A DNA stretch of 20,116 nucleotides. It comes from DATKKK01 sp964354625 (GTDB lineage Archaea > Thermoproteota > Bathyarchaeia > Bathyarchaeales > Bathycorpusculaceae). Below are positions 1-7,144 of this stretch, in pieces. The notes below the pieces were generated by a model, which saw nothing but the letters and a program-made list of their open reading frames with translations, was not told where the DNA came from and ran no database searches. The position numbers and the translations under genes are program-made. The stretch spans positions 1-20,116 of the forward strand of contig CAYHAK010000030.1 in NCBI GenBank assembly GCA_964354625.1, written 5' to 3'. The first letter of the stretch is position 1. Every line of letters starts with the position of its first letter.

Positions 1-333
1 CATGCTTTTGTTCTCCAGTCTCGCTCGGGCAGTGGTCTCTCCCGGGCTACCACTCCATGTGTTGAAGAATACTCTCCCCGTCTATTTTCTTGCTGTGATT
101 GGAGCTTTCCTGCCCAGTTGCCTAGGAATTGCCTTCTCGATATTTCGATTTCGAGCTACGTTGTTATCGATCAAGACCGGGCTACACTAAGAAGCGCGCG
201 CTACTCCCATATAGGTTCAGAACTACCAATAATATTATGAGGTGTCGAGCACGCGCTTCTGAGGCTGGGGTTCGTGTGCGCTTGGTTCGATCGATCGATG
301 AGTTTGAGTTGCCACGTCTAGTGCGTAGGGGTT
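1..333. other. Gene-poor left edge
   Basis: I see no supportable gene in these 333 bases. A plus-strand frame from position 2 is open to 190 but looks like chance. On the minus strand a frame with protein-like composition (rich in Q, E and R) runs from about 150 off the left edge but has no ATG, GTG or TTG near its beginning. The stretch holds one copy of the AGCGCGCGCT palindrome (193-202) and lies beyond the 3' end of the minus-strand HTH gene. Confidence 0.5.
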
Positions 334-1389
334 TCAGGGAAGGAGAGCCCATGCGACTTGCACTGCAATTTCAGGCATGCTGAGAGTCTGGTTGCTTCCG
401 CATTTGGGGCAGGTGATCGGGATGAACCCACCACGAGAAGTAACGTCGTTGTATTCTTGCTTCGTCGGCAACGGCATGTGGGTAATTTCTCTGCAATTCT
501 TGCATGGAATGCCTATCGCGTTGGTCTGCAGCATTGTGTGCGCTACAAGTAGTGCCGTGTGTGTCTTCAAGAGTTGATTTCTCGTGTTGTCGAGTGATTC
601 CACCTTGCTTTCGAGTTCTGTTGCTCGTCCGCTTAACGACTTAATGAGTAGGACGTCTTTCTCAAGATTGTCGGGGTCAAGGCCCAACCTCATCAATTCC
701 TTTTTCAGGATAGAAAGTTTCTGGATTTCTTCGATGCTGAAGTCTAGGGTTTCAATGTCTTGGGCGAACTTGGCTAGTTTCTGGAGCTTTCTAGGTCCAA
801 AGTCTTGTAGTTGTTCATGTGTCGTTGAAACTTGCTCAAGCTCATTTGAAATCTTGACGCGCTCTTCATCGAGTTCTCTGTTTGTTTCAGCCTTGTTTTC
901 GGCTTCCTTCTCAAGTTCTCTGTTCTGTTGCTTCAGTTCCGCATTCTCAGCCTTCCTTCTTTCTGTCTCTTCAACTATCCTGTTGAAGCCCTCTACCACT
1001 TCTTTGTATGGTTTTCCGTTTTTCTGTTCGAGCTGCATGAGCCTGACGGCGTATGTCATCACACTGTCCTGTAGCTTTTTATCGGATAGGCTTCTTTGGG
1101 ACAGGCTGATGTATTGTTGAAGTTCACTAATGCCTATTCCATAGTTGTTGAGGTGTTCTAGAAGTTGGCAGGCTCTGAGAGCGTCGTAGATGGTGAATCC
1201 ACTTTCTTTGAGCCTGACGTATAGCTTTCTCAGCTGGTCGATGTCTGGAGATAGTTTTCTGACATCATCGATGATCCTGCTTATCGTGGCTAGGCCGATG
1301 TCTGACTCTTCCGATATTTGCCGGTAGGTGTCTCCGTTCAACCAGCGTGTGAAGACATCACTCTTGTTTTCATCTGTTGTTTTTCTCAA
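334..1389 (-). CDS. Helix-turn-helix, coiled-coil, zinc-ribbon protein
   Basis: This 351-residue protein reads from a TTG start. Residues about 10-45 form a helix-turn-helix (RQISEESDIGLATISRIIDD) of the kind seen in resolvases and archaeal regulators. Residues about 130-190 and 245-280 are highly charged and heptad-like, suggesting coiled-coil dimerisation. The C-terminus carries a zinc-ribbon pattern with C296, C299, C327 and C330 (CKNC and CPKC, 27 residues between the pairs). No catalytic motif is seen, so a DNA-binding regulator or an architectural or partition-like protein is the best inference. It stands alone, downstream of glpX on the same strand but separated by about 340 bases with its own TATA box and an inverted-repeat leader that may be its own operator. 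I do not recognise a named family. Confidence 0.8.
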   Translation of the reverse strand: MRKTTDENKSDVFTRWLNGDTYRQISEESDIGLATISRIIDDVRKLSPDIDQLRKLYVRLKESGFTIYDALRACQLLEHLNNYGIGISELQQYISLSQRSLSDKKLQDSVMTYAVRLMQLEQKNGKPYKEVVEGFNRIVEETERRKAENAELKQQNRELEKEAENKAETNRELDEERVKISNELEQVSTTHEQLQDFGPRKLQKLAKFAQDIETLDFSIEEIQKLSILKKELMRLGLDPDNLEKDVLLIKSLSGRATELESKVESLDNTRNQLLKTHTALLVAHTMLQTNAIGIPCKNCREITHMPLPTKQEYNDVTSRGGFIPITCPKCGSNQTLSMPEIAVQVAWALLP

Positions 1390-1727
1390 CTTTTCTTACC
1401 TTGTTCTAATGTTCCGGTGTTCAGGTTTTCCTATGTTCCGGGCAAGCGCAGGTGAACACCGGGTTTTTCACTAATTCTGCGTAAGCTGGAGCCTTTAAAA
1501 GGTTGGCGGTTCCGAGTTTCGCGGGTGATGTGTGTTGTTTTTGTTTTGTAGCGCGCGCTAGAACTACGAAGATGTTGTTAGATTAGATCCTTGCGCGCAC
1601 TCAACCAAGAAGAGAAAATCAATCTGATAGCCATTATCCTGAATTGAAACAGTCTAGAAAAAGGGTCTCCTTTAAGTATTCGCCTGCGCGCGCTGTGGTT
1701 GTTCTTTCTTCGGCTGTTGTCGCTTCG
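1390..1727 (-). promoter_or_regulatory. Promoter and inverted-repeat leader of the HTH gene
   Basis: No gene is seen here. On the minus strand a TATA-like CCTTTTAAAGGC sits at 1491-1502, predicting a start near 1470 and a leader of about 80 bases. The leader contains a perfect 10-bp inverted repeat, CCGGTGTTCA (1414-1423) and TGAACACCGG (1453-1462). It also has two direct copies of ATGTTCCGG (1409-1417 and 1433-1441) spaced 24 bases apart. These could be operator half-sites for the downstream HTH protein or an RNA stem in its leader. GC-alternating palindromes lie at 1549-1560, 1592-1599 and 1686-1693. Confidence 0.55.
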
Positions 1728-2714
1728 CTAGGGCAAGAATCGTTTGTAGACTGGGTGACCTTTGAAGTGCAGTGTGGTTTCCGACTTCTCCACCGTCCCG
1801 CTTGGAAGCCTCATGCATATCGAGTTTACAACGGCGCCGTCTGGGATGAAGCGGACGCCGTCGAGGAGTTCGCCTTTAGTGACGCCCGACGCAGCGAACA
1901 CGAGTTCGTTGCCTTTCGCGAGTTCATCCTGACTGTATGTCTTGTCCACGTCCACACCTTCTTTCTTCAGCCTATCCAGCCTTTTCGGATCATCCTTCTT
2001 GTCTTTCCAGACGTTCACGAGCATAGTGCCTCCGAGGCATTTCACGGCAGTAGCCGCTATCGTAGCCTCAGGTCCGGCTCCAGCCCCTACGAGGAGGTCC
2101 ACGCCCGAGTCTGGTCTACACGTGGCCACGGCGGCGGCAATGTCGCCGTCGGGGATTAGTATGATCCTCACTCCGAGGCTTCTGACCGTTTTGAGGATGT
2201 CGTTGTGCCTATCGCGTTCAAGCATAATCACCGTGAAGTTTTCGAGAGGCATGCCCTTGCTGCGCGCCACCGTGCGCACGATGCCTTCGACTGACATCTC
2301 AAGCGAGATCTTGCCCAAGGAGTTGCGGTCTGTGGCAACCTTGAAGTAGTACCCGTCATCTGGCAACACTTGGAAGCAGCCCGCAGGCGCACAAGCCAAC
2401 GCGGATATGGCGTCTTTCCTGCCTTTCGAAGTGGCGGTCGTGCCGTCCACAGGGTCTACGACGAACTCGACTCTGGGGCCCTTGCCTGTGCCGACCTTCT
2501 CCCTCCGCGCGAAAGCAGGCGCATTGTCCTTCGGCCCCTCGCACACGATGACCTCGCCTTCCACATCTGTCTGGGCCAGCACGGCCCTTGAGAACTCGAC
2601 TGCCTTAGCGTCAACGAGGTCAGCGTCGCCTTGGCCTATGTGCAGCGCCGCGCCTACGGCTCCGGCCACGGTGATTCTGGTCAGTGAAGGCGCCAGCGAT
2701 CTTAGAGAAACCAT
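1728..2714 (-). CDS. glpX: Class II fructose-1,6-bisphosphatase (GlpX type)
   Basis: GlpX enzymes hydrolyse fructose 1,6-bisphosphate to fructose 6-phosphate in gluconeogenesis, using divalent metal, in the cytosol. The 328-residue product matches the family in length and motifs: an EGPKDNAP segment in the place of the family's GEGEIDEAP, the metal-site DPVDGTT, the ERDRHNDILK and LIPDGDIAAAV block, and the GAGAGPEATIAA phosphate-binding loop. ATG at 2714 is preferred over the GTG nine bases upstream because AGGTGA lies five bases before the ATG. Most archaea rely on the bifunctional FBP aldolase/phosphatase, so a GlpX enzyme here is worth noting; its presence does not exclude the other. It follows the epimerase on the same strand after about 110 bases, with a weak TATA-like AAAATCTTTAG before it, so it may be read both with the upstream genes and alone. 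Confidence 0.9.
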   Translation of the reverse strand: MVSLRSLAPSLTRITVAGAVGAALHIGQGDADLVDAKAVEFSRAVLAQTDVEGEVIVCEGPKDNAPAFARREKVGTGKGPRVEFVVDPVDGTTATSKGRKDAISALACAPAGCFQVLPDDGYYFKVATDRNSLGKISLEMSVEGIVRTVARSKGMPLENFTVIMLERDRHNDILKTVRSLGVRIILIPDGDIAAAVATCRPDSGVDLLVGAGAGPEATIAATAVKCLGGTMLVNVWKDKKDDPKRLDRLKKEGVDVDKTYSQDELAKGNELVFAASGVTKGELLDGVRFIPDGAVVNSICMRLPSGTVEKSETTLHFKGHPVYKRFLP

Positions 2715-2825
2715 GACTCTCACCTGAGGGCTAGATAACGGGGTTCTCGTCCTAAAGATTTTTCTCTTGCGGCAGGCGTGATTGACCTTCGGAGATGCTC
2801 TTTGCCTCCGAAGGCATGATGTTGG

Positions 2826-3929
2826 CTACTTGTAGATTCTTTTGGGTTCGCCTAGGAGGCTTTGGTCTACTTCGTCTATGCCCAGTCCAGGCGTCTTGAG
2901 AAAGGTTCGCGTCGAATCCTTGATTTGTGTTCCGCCTTTTTTGACGAGTCTGTCTTTCAGGAGGAGGTCTGAGTCGAGGTCTGCGTACTGGATGTTTTTG
3001 ACTGCGGCGGCGAGGTGGGTGCCTGCGGCTATGCCTATTTCTGATTCGGCCATGCATCCGAGCATGCAGGGTTTGCCTGCGGCTTCGGCGATTGCCGCGA
3101 TTTTTCTGGCCTTGAGTATTCCTCCACACTTCATAAGCTTTATATTTATGAGGTCAACGGCATCAGCCTTGATCAAGCGCAGGGCGTCTTCAGGCGAGTG
3201 CACGCTCTCGTCAGCCATGATCGGTATCGGTGACTCTTTCTTCACTTTCCTCAAGCCATCCAAGTCGTCTGCCGACACAGGCTGTTCCGCAAACTGCACA
3301 TTATACTCGTCCATCTTGTTCAAAACCTCTACGGCCTGCTCTGGCTTCCAGCCTTGGTTTGCATCAATCCTTAACTGCGTCTCGCAGCCCACCGCTTCGC
3401 GTATGAACCTGATGCGTTCAACATCTTCATCTGGGTCTATTCCGACTTTCACTTTGAGAGCCTTGAACCCTCTCTCAACAGCCTTCTGTGCGTCTTGCGC
3501 CATCTGTTTTGGAGGCTTGATGCTCAAGGTTATGTCTGTGAGGACTTCGGTGCGGTAGCCTCCGATGAGCCTGTAGAGAGGCTTGCGCGCGGTTTGTCCG
3601 AGAATATCATGCAGGGCCATGTCGATTGCAGCTTTCGCCGCAGGGTTTCCAAGAACGGCAGAATCCATGATCTCAACGTCGTTCTCAATCCTTAGAGGGC
3701 ATTTTCCCACGAGTTTTGGCGCGATTCTGTCTAGGGTCTGAAGGACGGTGTCGGTGGTTTCGCCTGTCACCCTTTTCGACGGTGAGGATTCGCCCCAGCC
3801 GACGGCCTCATAATCAGTAAATATCTTCACGACGATGTTGGCGGTTTCGCTACTTGTTCCGCCGGCTATCGTGAAAGGCTCCGCATAACGCAAGGAGACG
3901 GAGTATGCTTCAATTCGTTCTATTCCCAT
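2826..3929 (-). CDS. Dipeptide epimerase, enolase superfamily (MR/MLE)
   Basis: This 367-residue protein is a complete member of the muconate lactonising subgroup of the enolase superfamily. The catalytic lysines are K161 in LKVKVG and K264 in INIKLMK. The Mg2+ ligands are D189 in IDANQG, E215 in AEQP and D240 in ADES. The late DLDSD segment (D317, D319) matches the Asp-x-Asp that binds the substrate amino group in L-Ala-D/L-Glu epimerases and relatives. This supports a 1,1-proton-transfer dipeptide epimerase over a muconate cycloisomerase or o-succinylbenzoate synthase. The exact dipeptide cannot be read from sequence; archaea lack murein, so a dietary or scavenged dipeptide is likely. It starts 47 bases after the permease stop, so it is probably co-transcribed with the ABC genes, and the pair could couple export or signalling to peptide use, though that is speculative. 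Confidence 0.88.
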   Translation of the reverse strand: MGIERIEAYSVSLRYAEPFTIAGGTSSETANIVVKIFTDYEAVGWGESSPSKRVTGETTDTVLQTLDRIAPKLVGKCPLRIENDVEIMDSAVLGNPAAKAAIDMALHDILGQTARKPLYRLIGGYRTEVLTDITLSIKPPKQMAQDAQKAVERGFKALKVKVGIDPDEDVERIRFIREAVGCETQLRIDANQGWKPEQAVEVLNKMDEYNVQFAEQPVSADDLDGLRKVKKESPIPIMADESVHSPEDALRLIKADAVDLINIKLMKCGGILKARKIAAIAEAAGKPCMLGCMAESEIGIAAGTHLAAAVKNIQYADLDSDLLLKDRLVKKGGTQIKDSTRTFLKTPGLGIDEVDQSLLGEPKRIYK

Positions 3930-3976
3930 CTTTCAGACCACTCTAACGTGCTCACTTCATTGGCCGAGGGCGTTTC

Positions 3977-5269
3977 CTACGGTTCTTCCGCAGGCGTTCT
4001 CCCGCGTTTGCGCAGTCCTCTGAATCTGAGTTTCATGGTCAGGATCTTCTCGGTGGCGAAGAGTCTTGAGGCGAGGTACATTATGACCAAGGTGAATGCC
4101 GTCACGTAGATTATGCCTAGTCCTGCGGTCCAGTAGTCGCCCATGGTTACGGCCTTGGAGGCTATGATCGGGTGGCTGAATGGAATCGCCAGGATGGCTA
4201 TCCTTAGCGCAAGCGGGAGAGCGTTGACATCAATGTACATCAGCAACAACGAGGGGACGAACAGGAACGGGTAGACGTAGCCCACGAGTGACTGGGCACC
4301 TCGTACGTCCTCTGCGAATGCGGACAGAATCACCGCCAACGCCAAGGCAGACAACAGAGTCACGAACAGCGAGGCTCCCAGCAACAGGTAACCAAACGGC
4401 GAAGGCGCAAGCCCAAGCGAAACCAAGTCAACGCCAGAACCCGTCGGAATCGCAGACGTAAACGATCCCATGTAATAGTTGAAGCCTATCATGTAGGTTA
4501 TGGCGCCGATGCCTGCTACTACGATTGAGCCTGACAGCTTGCCCATCAAAATCGCAAAACGGTCCATAGGCAGCGTCAGCAACGTTTCCAAGGTTTTCTC
4601 CTCCTTTTCCATGGCTACCGAGGTGGCGGCTATCTGCATCGAGTAGGTGAGCAGGATCATGATGGTTATGGGCATGGCTATGGCCTGTGAGAGCAACAGC
4701 GTGGAAAGCACGTTTGGGTCAATGCCTTCTTCTATGTGCCCCTTGATTATCGTGGATGGTTTAGCGGACACGACATCTGGCGCGAAGTGCCTGTTGAAGC
4801 TAGTCACCGAGCTGCCGGCCATCGAAGAGCCTATGCCCTCGAACAGGCCAGCGCCTAAAAAAACGCTGTAAATCTTCACATATGTGGTTGTGCCGGCATT
4901 AACATGAAGGTTCTGAGTCACGTTCGCACTGAAGCCTTCAGGAATCATAAGCAGTTGCGTCGTGTTGTATCTTGACAGAATCCCGTCAGATACCGCTTTG
5001 CTGGGATCGGTCTCGTTCACGATGAAGACTCTGAGGGTTGCGTTGAGGTTGCGAATGAAGACCGTCGAATAGTTTCCTCGGTCATTGTCAATGACTACGA
5101 TCGTGGCTTTCTGGGCCTGCTGCGTGGCTGACTCCATCGAGAAACTCATTACTGCACCTAGAACTGGGAACATTATGAGCGGAACGATAATCATGCCCAG
5201 CATTATCTTGGGGTCTCTGATGAGTTCTCTAAGCTCTTTGATGAGGATATTACCGAAGCCTTTAAGCAA
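3977..5269 (-). CDS. ABC-2 type transporter permease (NatB-like)
   Basis: This is the membrane subunit of an ABC exporter. A short cytosolic N-terminus (LIKELRELIRDPK) is followed by one membrane helix, an extracellular domain of about 150 residues, then about five helices near the C-terminus. The cytosolic EKEEKTLETLLTLPMDR motif between the first two helices of this set is typical of NatB-like ABC-2 permeases. A TTG at 5269 is preferred over the ATG at 5314: it overlaps the TAA of the ATPase gene by eight bases, and the extra N-terminal 15 residues of the longer form (rich in R, K, W) do not look like the family. That gives 430 residues. The tight overlap points to translational coupling with the ATPase. 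The cargo is unknown: NatAB relatives export Na+, others export drugs or lipids. Confidence 0.85.
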   Translation of the reverse strand: MLKGFGNILIKELRELIRDPKIMLGMIIVPLIMFPVLGAVMSFSMESATQQAQKATIVVIDNDRGNYSTVFIRNLNATLRVFIVNETDPSKAVSDGILSRYNTTQLLMIPEGFSANVTQNLHVNAGTTTYVKIYSVFLGAGLFEGIGSSMAGSSVTSFNRHFAPDVVSAKPSTIIKGHIEEGIDPNVLSTLLLSQAIAMPITIMILLTYSMQIAATSVAMEKEEKTLETLLTLPMDRFAILMGKLSGSIVVAGIGAITYMIGFNYYMGSFTSAIPTGSGVDLVSLGLAPSPFGYLLLGASLFVTLLSALALAVILSAFAEDVRGAQSLVGYVYPFLFVPSLLLMYIDVNALPLALRIAILAIPFSHPIIASKAVTMGDYWTAGLGIIYVTAFTLVIMYLASRLFATEKILTMKLRFRGLRKRGRTPAEEP

Positions 5270-5993
5270 AGCCGACCACCTTCGCGAACACGTCTTCCAG
5301 GTTCTCGCCTTCATACTTGTGTTTGAGTTCCTGCGGTTCGCCTTCGGCCACGATCTTGCCCTTGTTCACTAGGGCCACTTTGTCGCAGATGTGTTCGACC
5401 TCAAGCATGTTGTGGCTCGAAAGCAGAACCGTCACGCCATGCTCCTTGACGTATCGTTTGAGTATCTCCCTCACGTGATACGAGTGCATGACGTCCAGGC
5501 CGCTTGTAGGCTCGTCCAGTATGGCGAGCTTGGGTTTGTTCATCAGCGCTCTGGCTACGAGCAAGCGCCTCTTCATGCCTTTGCTGTAAGTCTTGGCCTT
5601 GTCCTTCAGCCTGCCGCCGAGACCGCAGATCTCCGCCGCCTCCTTTACCACTCGGCGGGTTTCGTCTCGATTCTCCGTGCGGAACTTAGCCATGAATTCG
5701 AGGTACTCCCAGCCTGAAAGGTTGCGGTAGGCACCTGCCTCTTCAGGAAGGTACGTGATGATTTTGCGCACCTCATCAGCCTTGCGAACCACGTCCATGC
5801 CAGCCACCGCTACGGTGCCTGAGGTTGGCAATATCAGCGTTGAGACAATCCTCAATGTGGTCGTCTTCCCCGCGCCATTAGGCCCTATGAGCCCGAACGC
5901 CTGACCCGCCTCGACGCTAAGGCTCAAACGATCCAGAGCCTTTATGCTCCCAAAATTCTTAGTCAAGTCAACAATCTCAATAGCATTAGCCAA
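5262..5993 (-). CDS. ABC transporter ATP-binding protein
   Basis: This 243-residue nucleotide-binding subunit has all the motors of an ABC ATPase in order: Walker A GPNGAGKTTT, a Q-loop region replaced by YLPEEAGAYRNL, the signature YSKGMKRRLLVA, Walker B LAILDEPTSGLD with its catalytic Glu, and the switch His in SSHNM. The YSKGM signature and the YLPEE segment are common in the NatA/CcmA group that pairs with ABC-2 permeases. Translation starts at a TTG, 17 bases after the inferred transcription start below a CCTTTTTTAT box (6031-6040). It is the first gene of the unit that continues through permease, epimerase and possibly glpX. Confidence 0.9.
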   Translation of the reverse strand: MANAIEIVDLTKNFGSIKALDRLSLSVEAGQAFGLIGPNGAGKTTTLRIVSTLILPTSGTVAVAGMDVVRKADEVRKIITYLPEEAGAYRNLSGWEYLEFMAKFRTENRDETRRVVKEAAEICGLGGRLKDKAKTYSKGMKRRLLVARALMNKPKLAILDEPTSGLDVMHSYHVREILKRYVKEHGVTVLLSSHNMLEVEHICDKVALVNKGKIVAEGEPQELKHKYEGENLEDVFAKVVGFA

Positions 5994-6030
5994 GGCAAAA
6001 CGCCAACATCCGACTAAACAGAAAGGCCAG

Positions 6031-6040
6031 ATAAAAAAGG
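6031..6040 (-). promoter_or_regulatory. TATA box of the ABC transporter unit
   Basis: CCTTTTTTAT on the minus strand lies about 38 bases before the TTG of the ATPase gene, which predicts transcription from about 6010 and a short leader. It is the only good box in the 195-base divergent gap that serves the minus strand. Confidence 0.5.
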
Positions 6041-6147
6041 CTTTCCAGTGTCAGACACTTGTTTCAGATCACAACAAAGACGGCAGCCTTGCAGTCGTGC
6101 AGCGTGGGCGCCGATAGAGGGGGTTTCGAACAGTCAGGGGCGCAAAA

Positions 6148-6156
6148 CTTATAAAA
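6148..6156 (+). promoter_or_regulatory. TATA box of the 128-residue membrane protein
   Basis: CTTATAAAA is a near-consensus archaeal TATA box. Its distance to the ATG at 6189 (about 37 bases to the box centre) predicts a leader of roughly 10 bases. This supports the ATG over the upstream in-frame start at 6048, which lies before the promoter. Confidence 0.65.
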
Positions 6157-6188
6157 TTGCAACCGGGATACGTACGGTTTCGTGGTTT

Positions 6189-6575
6189 ATGATGGAATTG
6201 GAAGAGATAGCGCGGTACGCTTTCATCGTTTTCGTTGTCTTGGCGTTCATCATGGGCCTCGTTGTGGGTTACCTGCGTTGGAATGGAGATGCCAGTGTTG
6301 ATACCTACGATGGCTATGTGATGCTTGTCATGCTGGTTCTAGGAGTGTTCATCGGAATGATAAGCATCACAGGCAAGGAGATCATGCCTTTCCTAATCGC
6401 GACGATAGCGCTCGTAGTGGCCAGCAACTCTGCCGTCTGGCAGCCATTAAGCGAGATTCACCCATTGCTCTTCCGGTGGACAACAACAATCCTCAGCTAC
6501 ATCGTTGCCTTCGCAGCCCCAGCAGCAGTCATGAACGCGGTCAAAGCAGTGTTCGCCATGGCGAAGGAGAAATAG
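6189..6575 (+). CDS. Small four-helix membrane protein, unknown function
   Basis: The 128-residue product begins MMELEEIARY and has about four hydrophobic segments: residues 10-29, 44-63, 70-86 and 98-120. Short acidic and basic loops lie between them, and the C-terminus is cytosolic-looking (FAMAKEK). It resembles conserved archaeal membrane proteins without assigned function; I cannot name a family. The frame is open from 6048, but the TATA box at 6148 lies inside that longer frame, so the ATG at 6189 is the start. It diverges from the ABC unit and converges on the minus-strand block at 6803. A T-rich stretch (6588-6602) after the stop could end its transcript. Confidence 0.75.
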   Translation: MMELEEIARYAFIVFVVLAFIMGLVVGYLRWNGDASVDTYDGYVMLVMLVLGVFIGMISITGKEIMPFLIATIALVVASNSAVWQPLSEIHPLLFRWTTTILSYIVAFAAPAAVMNAVKAVFAMAKEK

Positions 6576-6802
6576 AAAAAACCGCAACCTCACTCCTTCT
6601 TTTTTCCTCTAGAGAGAGTACTAGTGTTTCTTCTTGACATTTTTGTTTTGAAGCTTCTTGGCGCGTTTCTTCCGCGCGCGCTCTACGCGTTCGACGCCTT
6701 CCTCGGGAAGGCCTTGCTGGAGGCCATACCTCAGGTTTGCTGAACACTCTAGGAGAGGCGAAGGCAGTTATGGCTAAGCTAGGAGAGAACTGCAGCGTTT
6801 GA

Positions 6803-7144
6803 TCACGTGGCCCTGCCTGAGGGGTGATTGTTTTGGCCAGGCTTTGCCCTTCTGTGTCTTATCAGGTAGAGGACTAAAAAAACTTCGACGAAGATGTTGC
6901 CTACCGCAAAGATGGCGGCGGAGCCTATGCTGACGGAGATTATATAGAAGACGAGCAGGCCCAGCAGGACCCACACGAATGCGAAGTCTTCAAGGATAAC
7001 GATCATCCTTGAACCTGCCTGTTCCCTTCTCCGGCGGGTCGCCCTGCTCTCGGCGTATAGATAGATGCTTACCAGAGTCAAGAATATGCTTCCGCCGCTA
7101 ATGCTTATAGCCCACAATGCAAACAGTTCAAGATCCATGGTCAT
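6803..7144 (-). CDS. Three-helix membrane protein coupled to the Mg2+ ATPase
   Basis: The 113-residue product, MTMDLELF onward, has three membrane segments (residues about 5-27, 44-66 and 67-92). A basic loop RATRRRREQ sits between the first two and the C-terminal tail is basic (RHRRAKPGQ). The ATG at 7144 overlaps the TGA of the P-type ATPase as ATGA, which implies translational coupling and favours this start over one seven codons upstream. No known family is recognised. Its position suggests an accessory or regulatory partner of the ATPase, like the small membrane peptides that tune bacterial MgtA, but that is inference from context only. Confidence 0.75.
   Translation of the reverse strand: MTMDLELFALWAISISGGSIFLTLVSIYLYAESRATRRRREQAGSRMIVILEDFAFVWVLLGLLVFYIISVSIGSAAIFAVGNIFVEVFLVLYLIRHRRAKPGQNNHPSGRAT

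Noticed and set aside
584..1120. Long serine-rich plus-strand frame opposite the HTH gene
   Set aside because: It is the antisense of the coiled-coil region; low-complexity Ser/Leu composition arises from the opposite strand's Glu and Lys codons.
1644..2159. Plus-strand frame opposite glpX
   Set aside because: Antisense of a clearly conserved gene, with no family-like motif or promoter.
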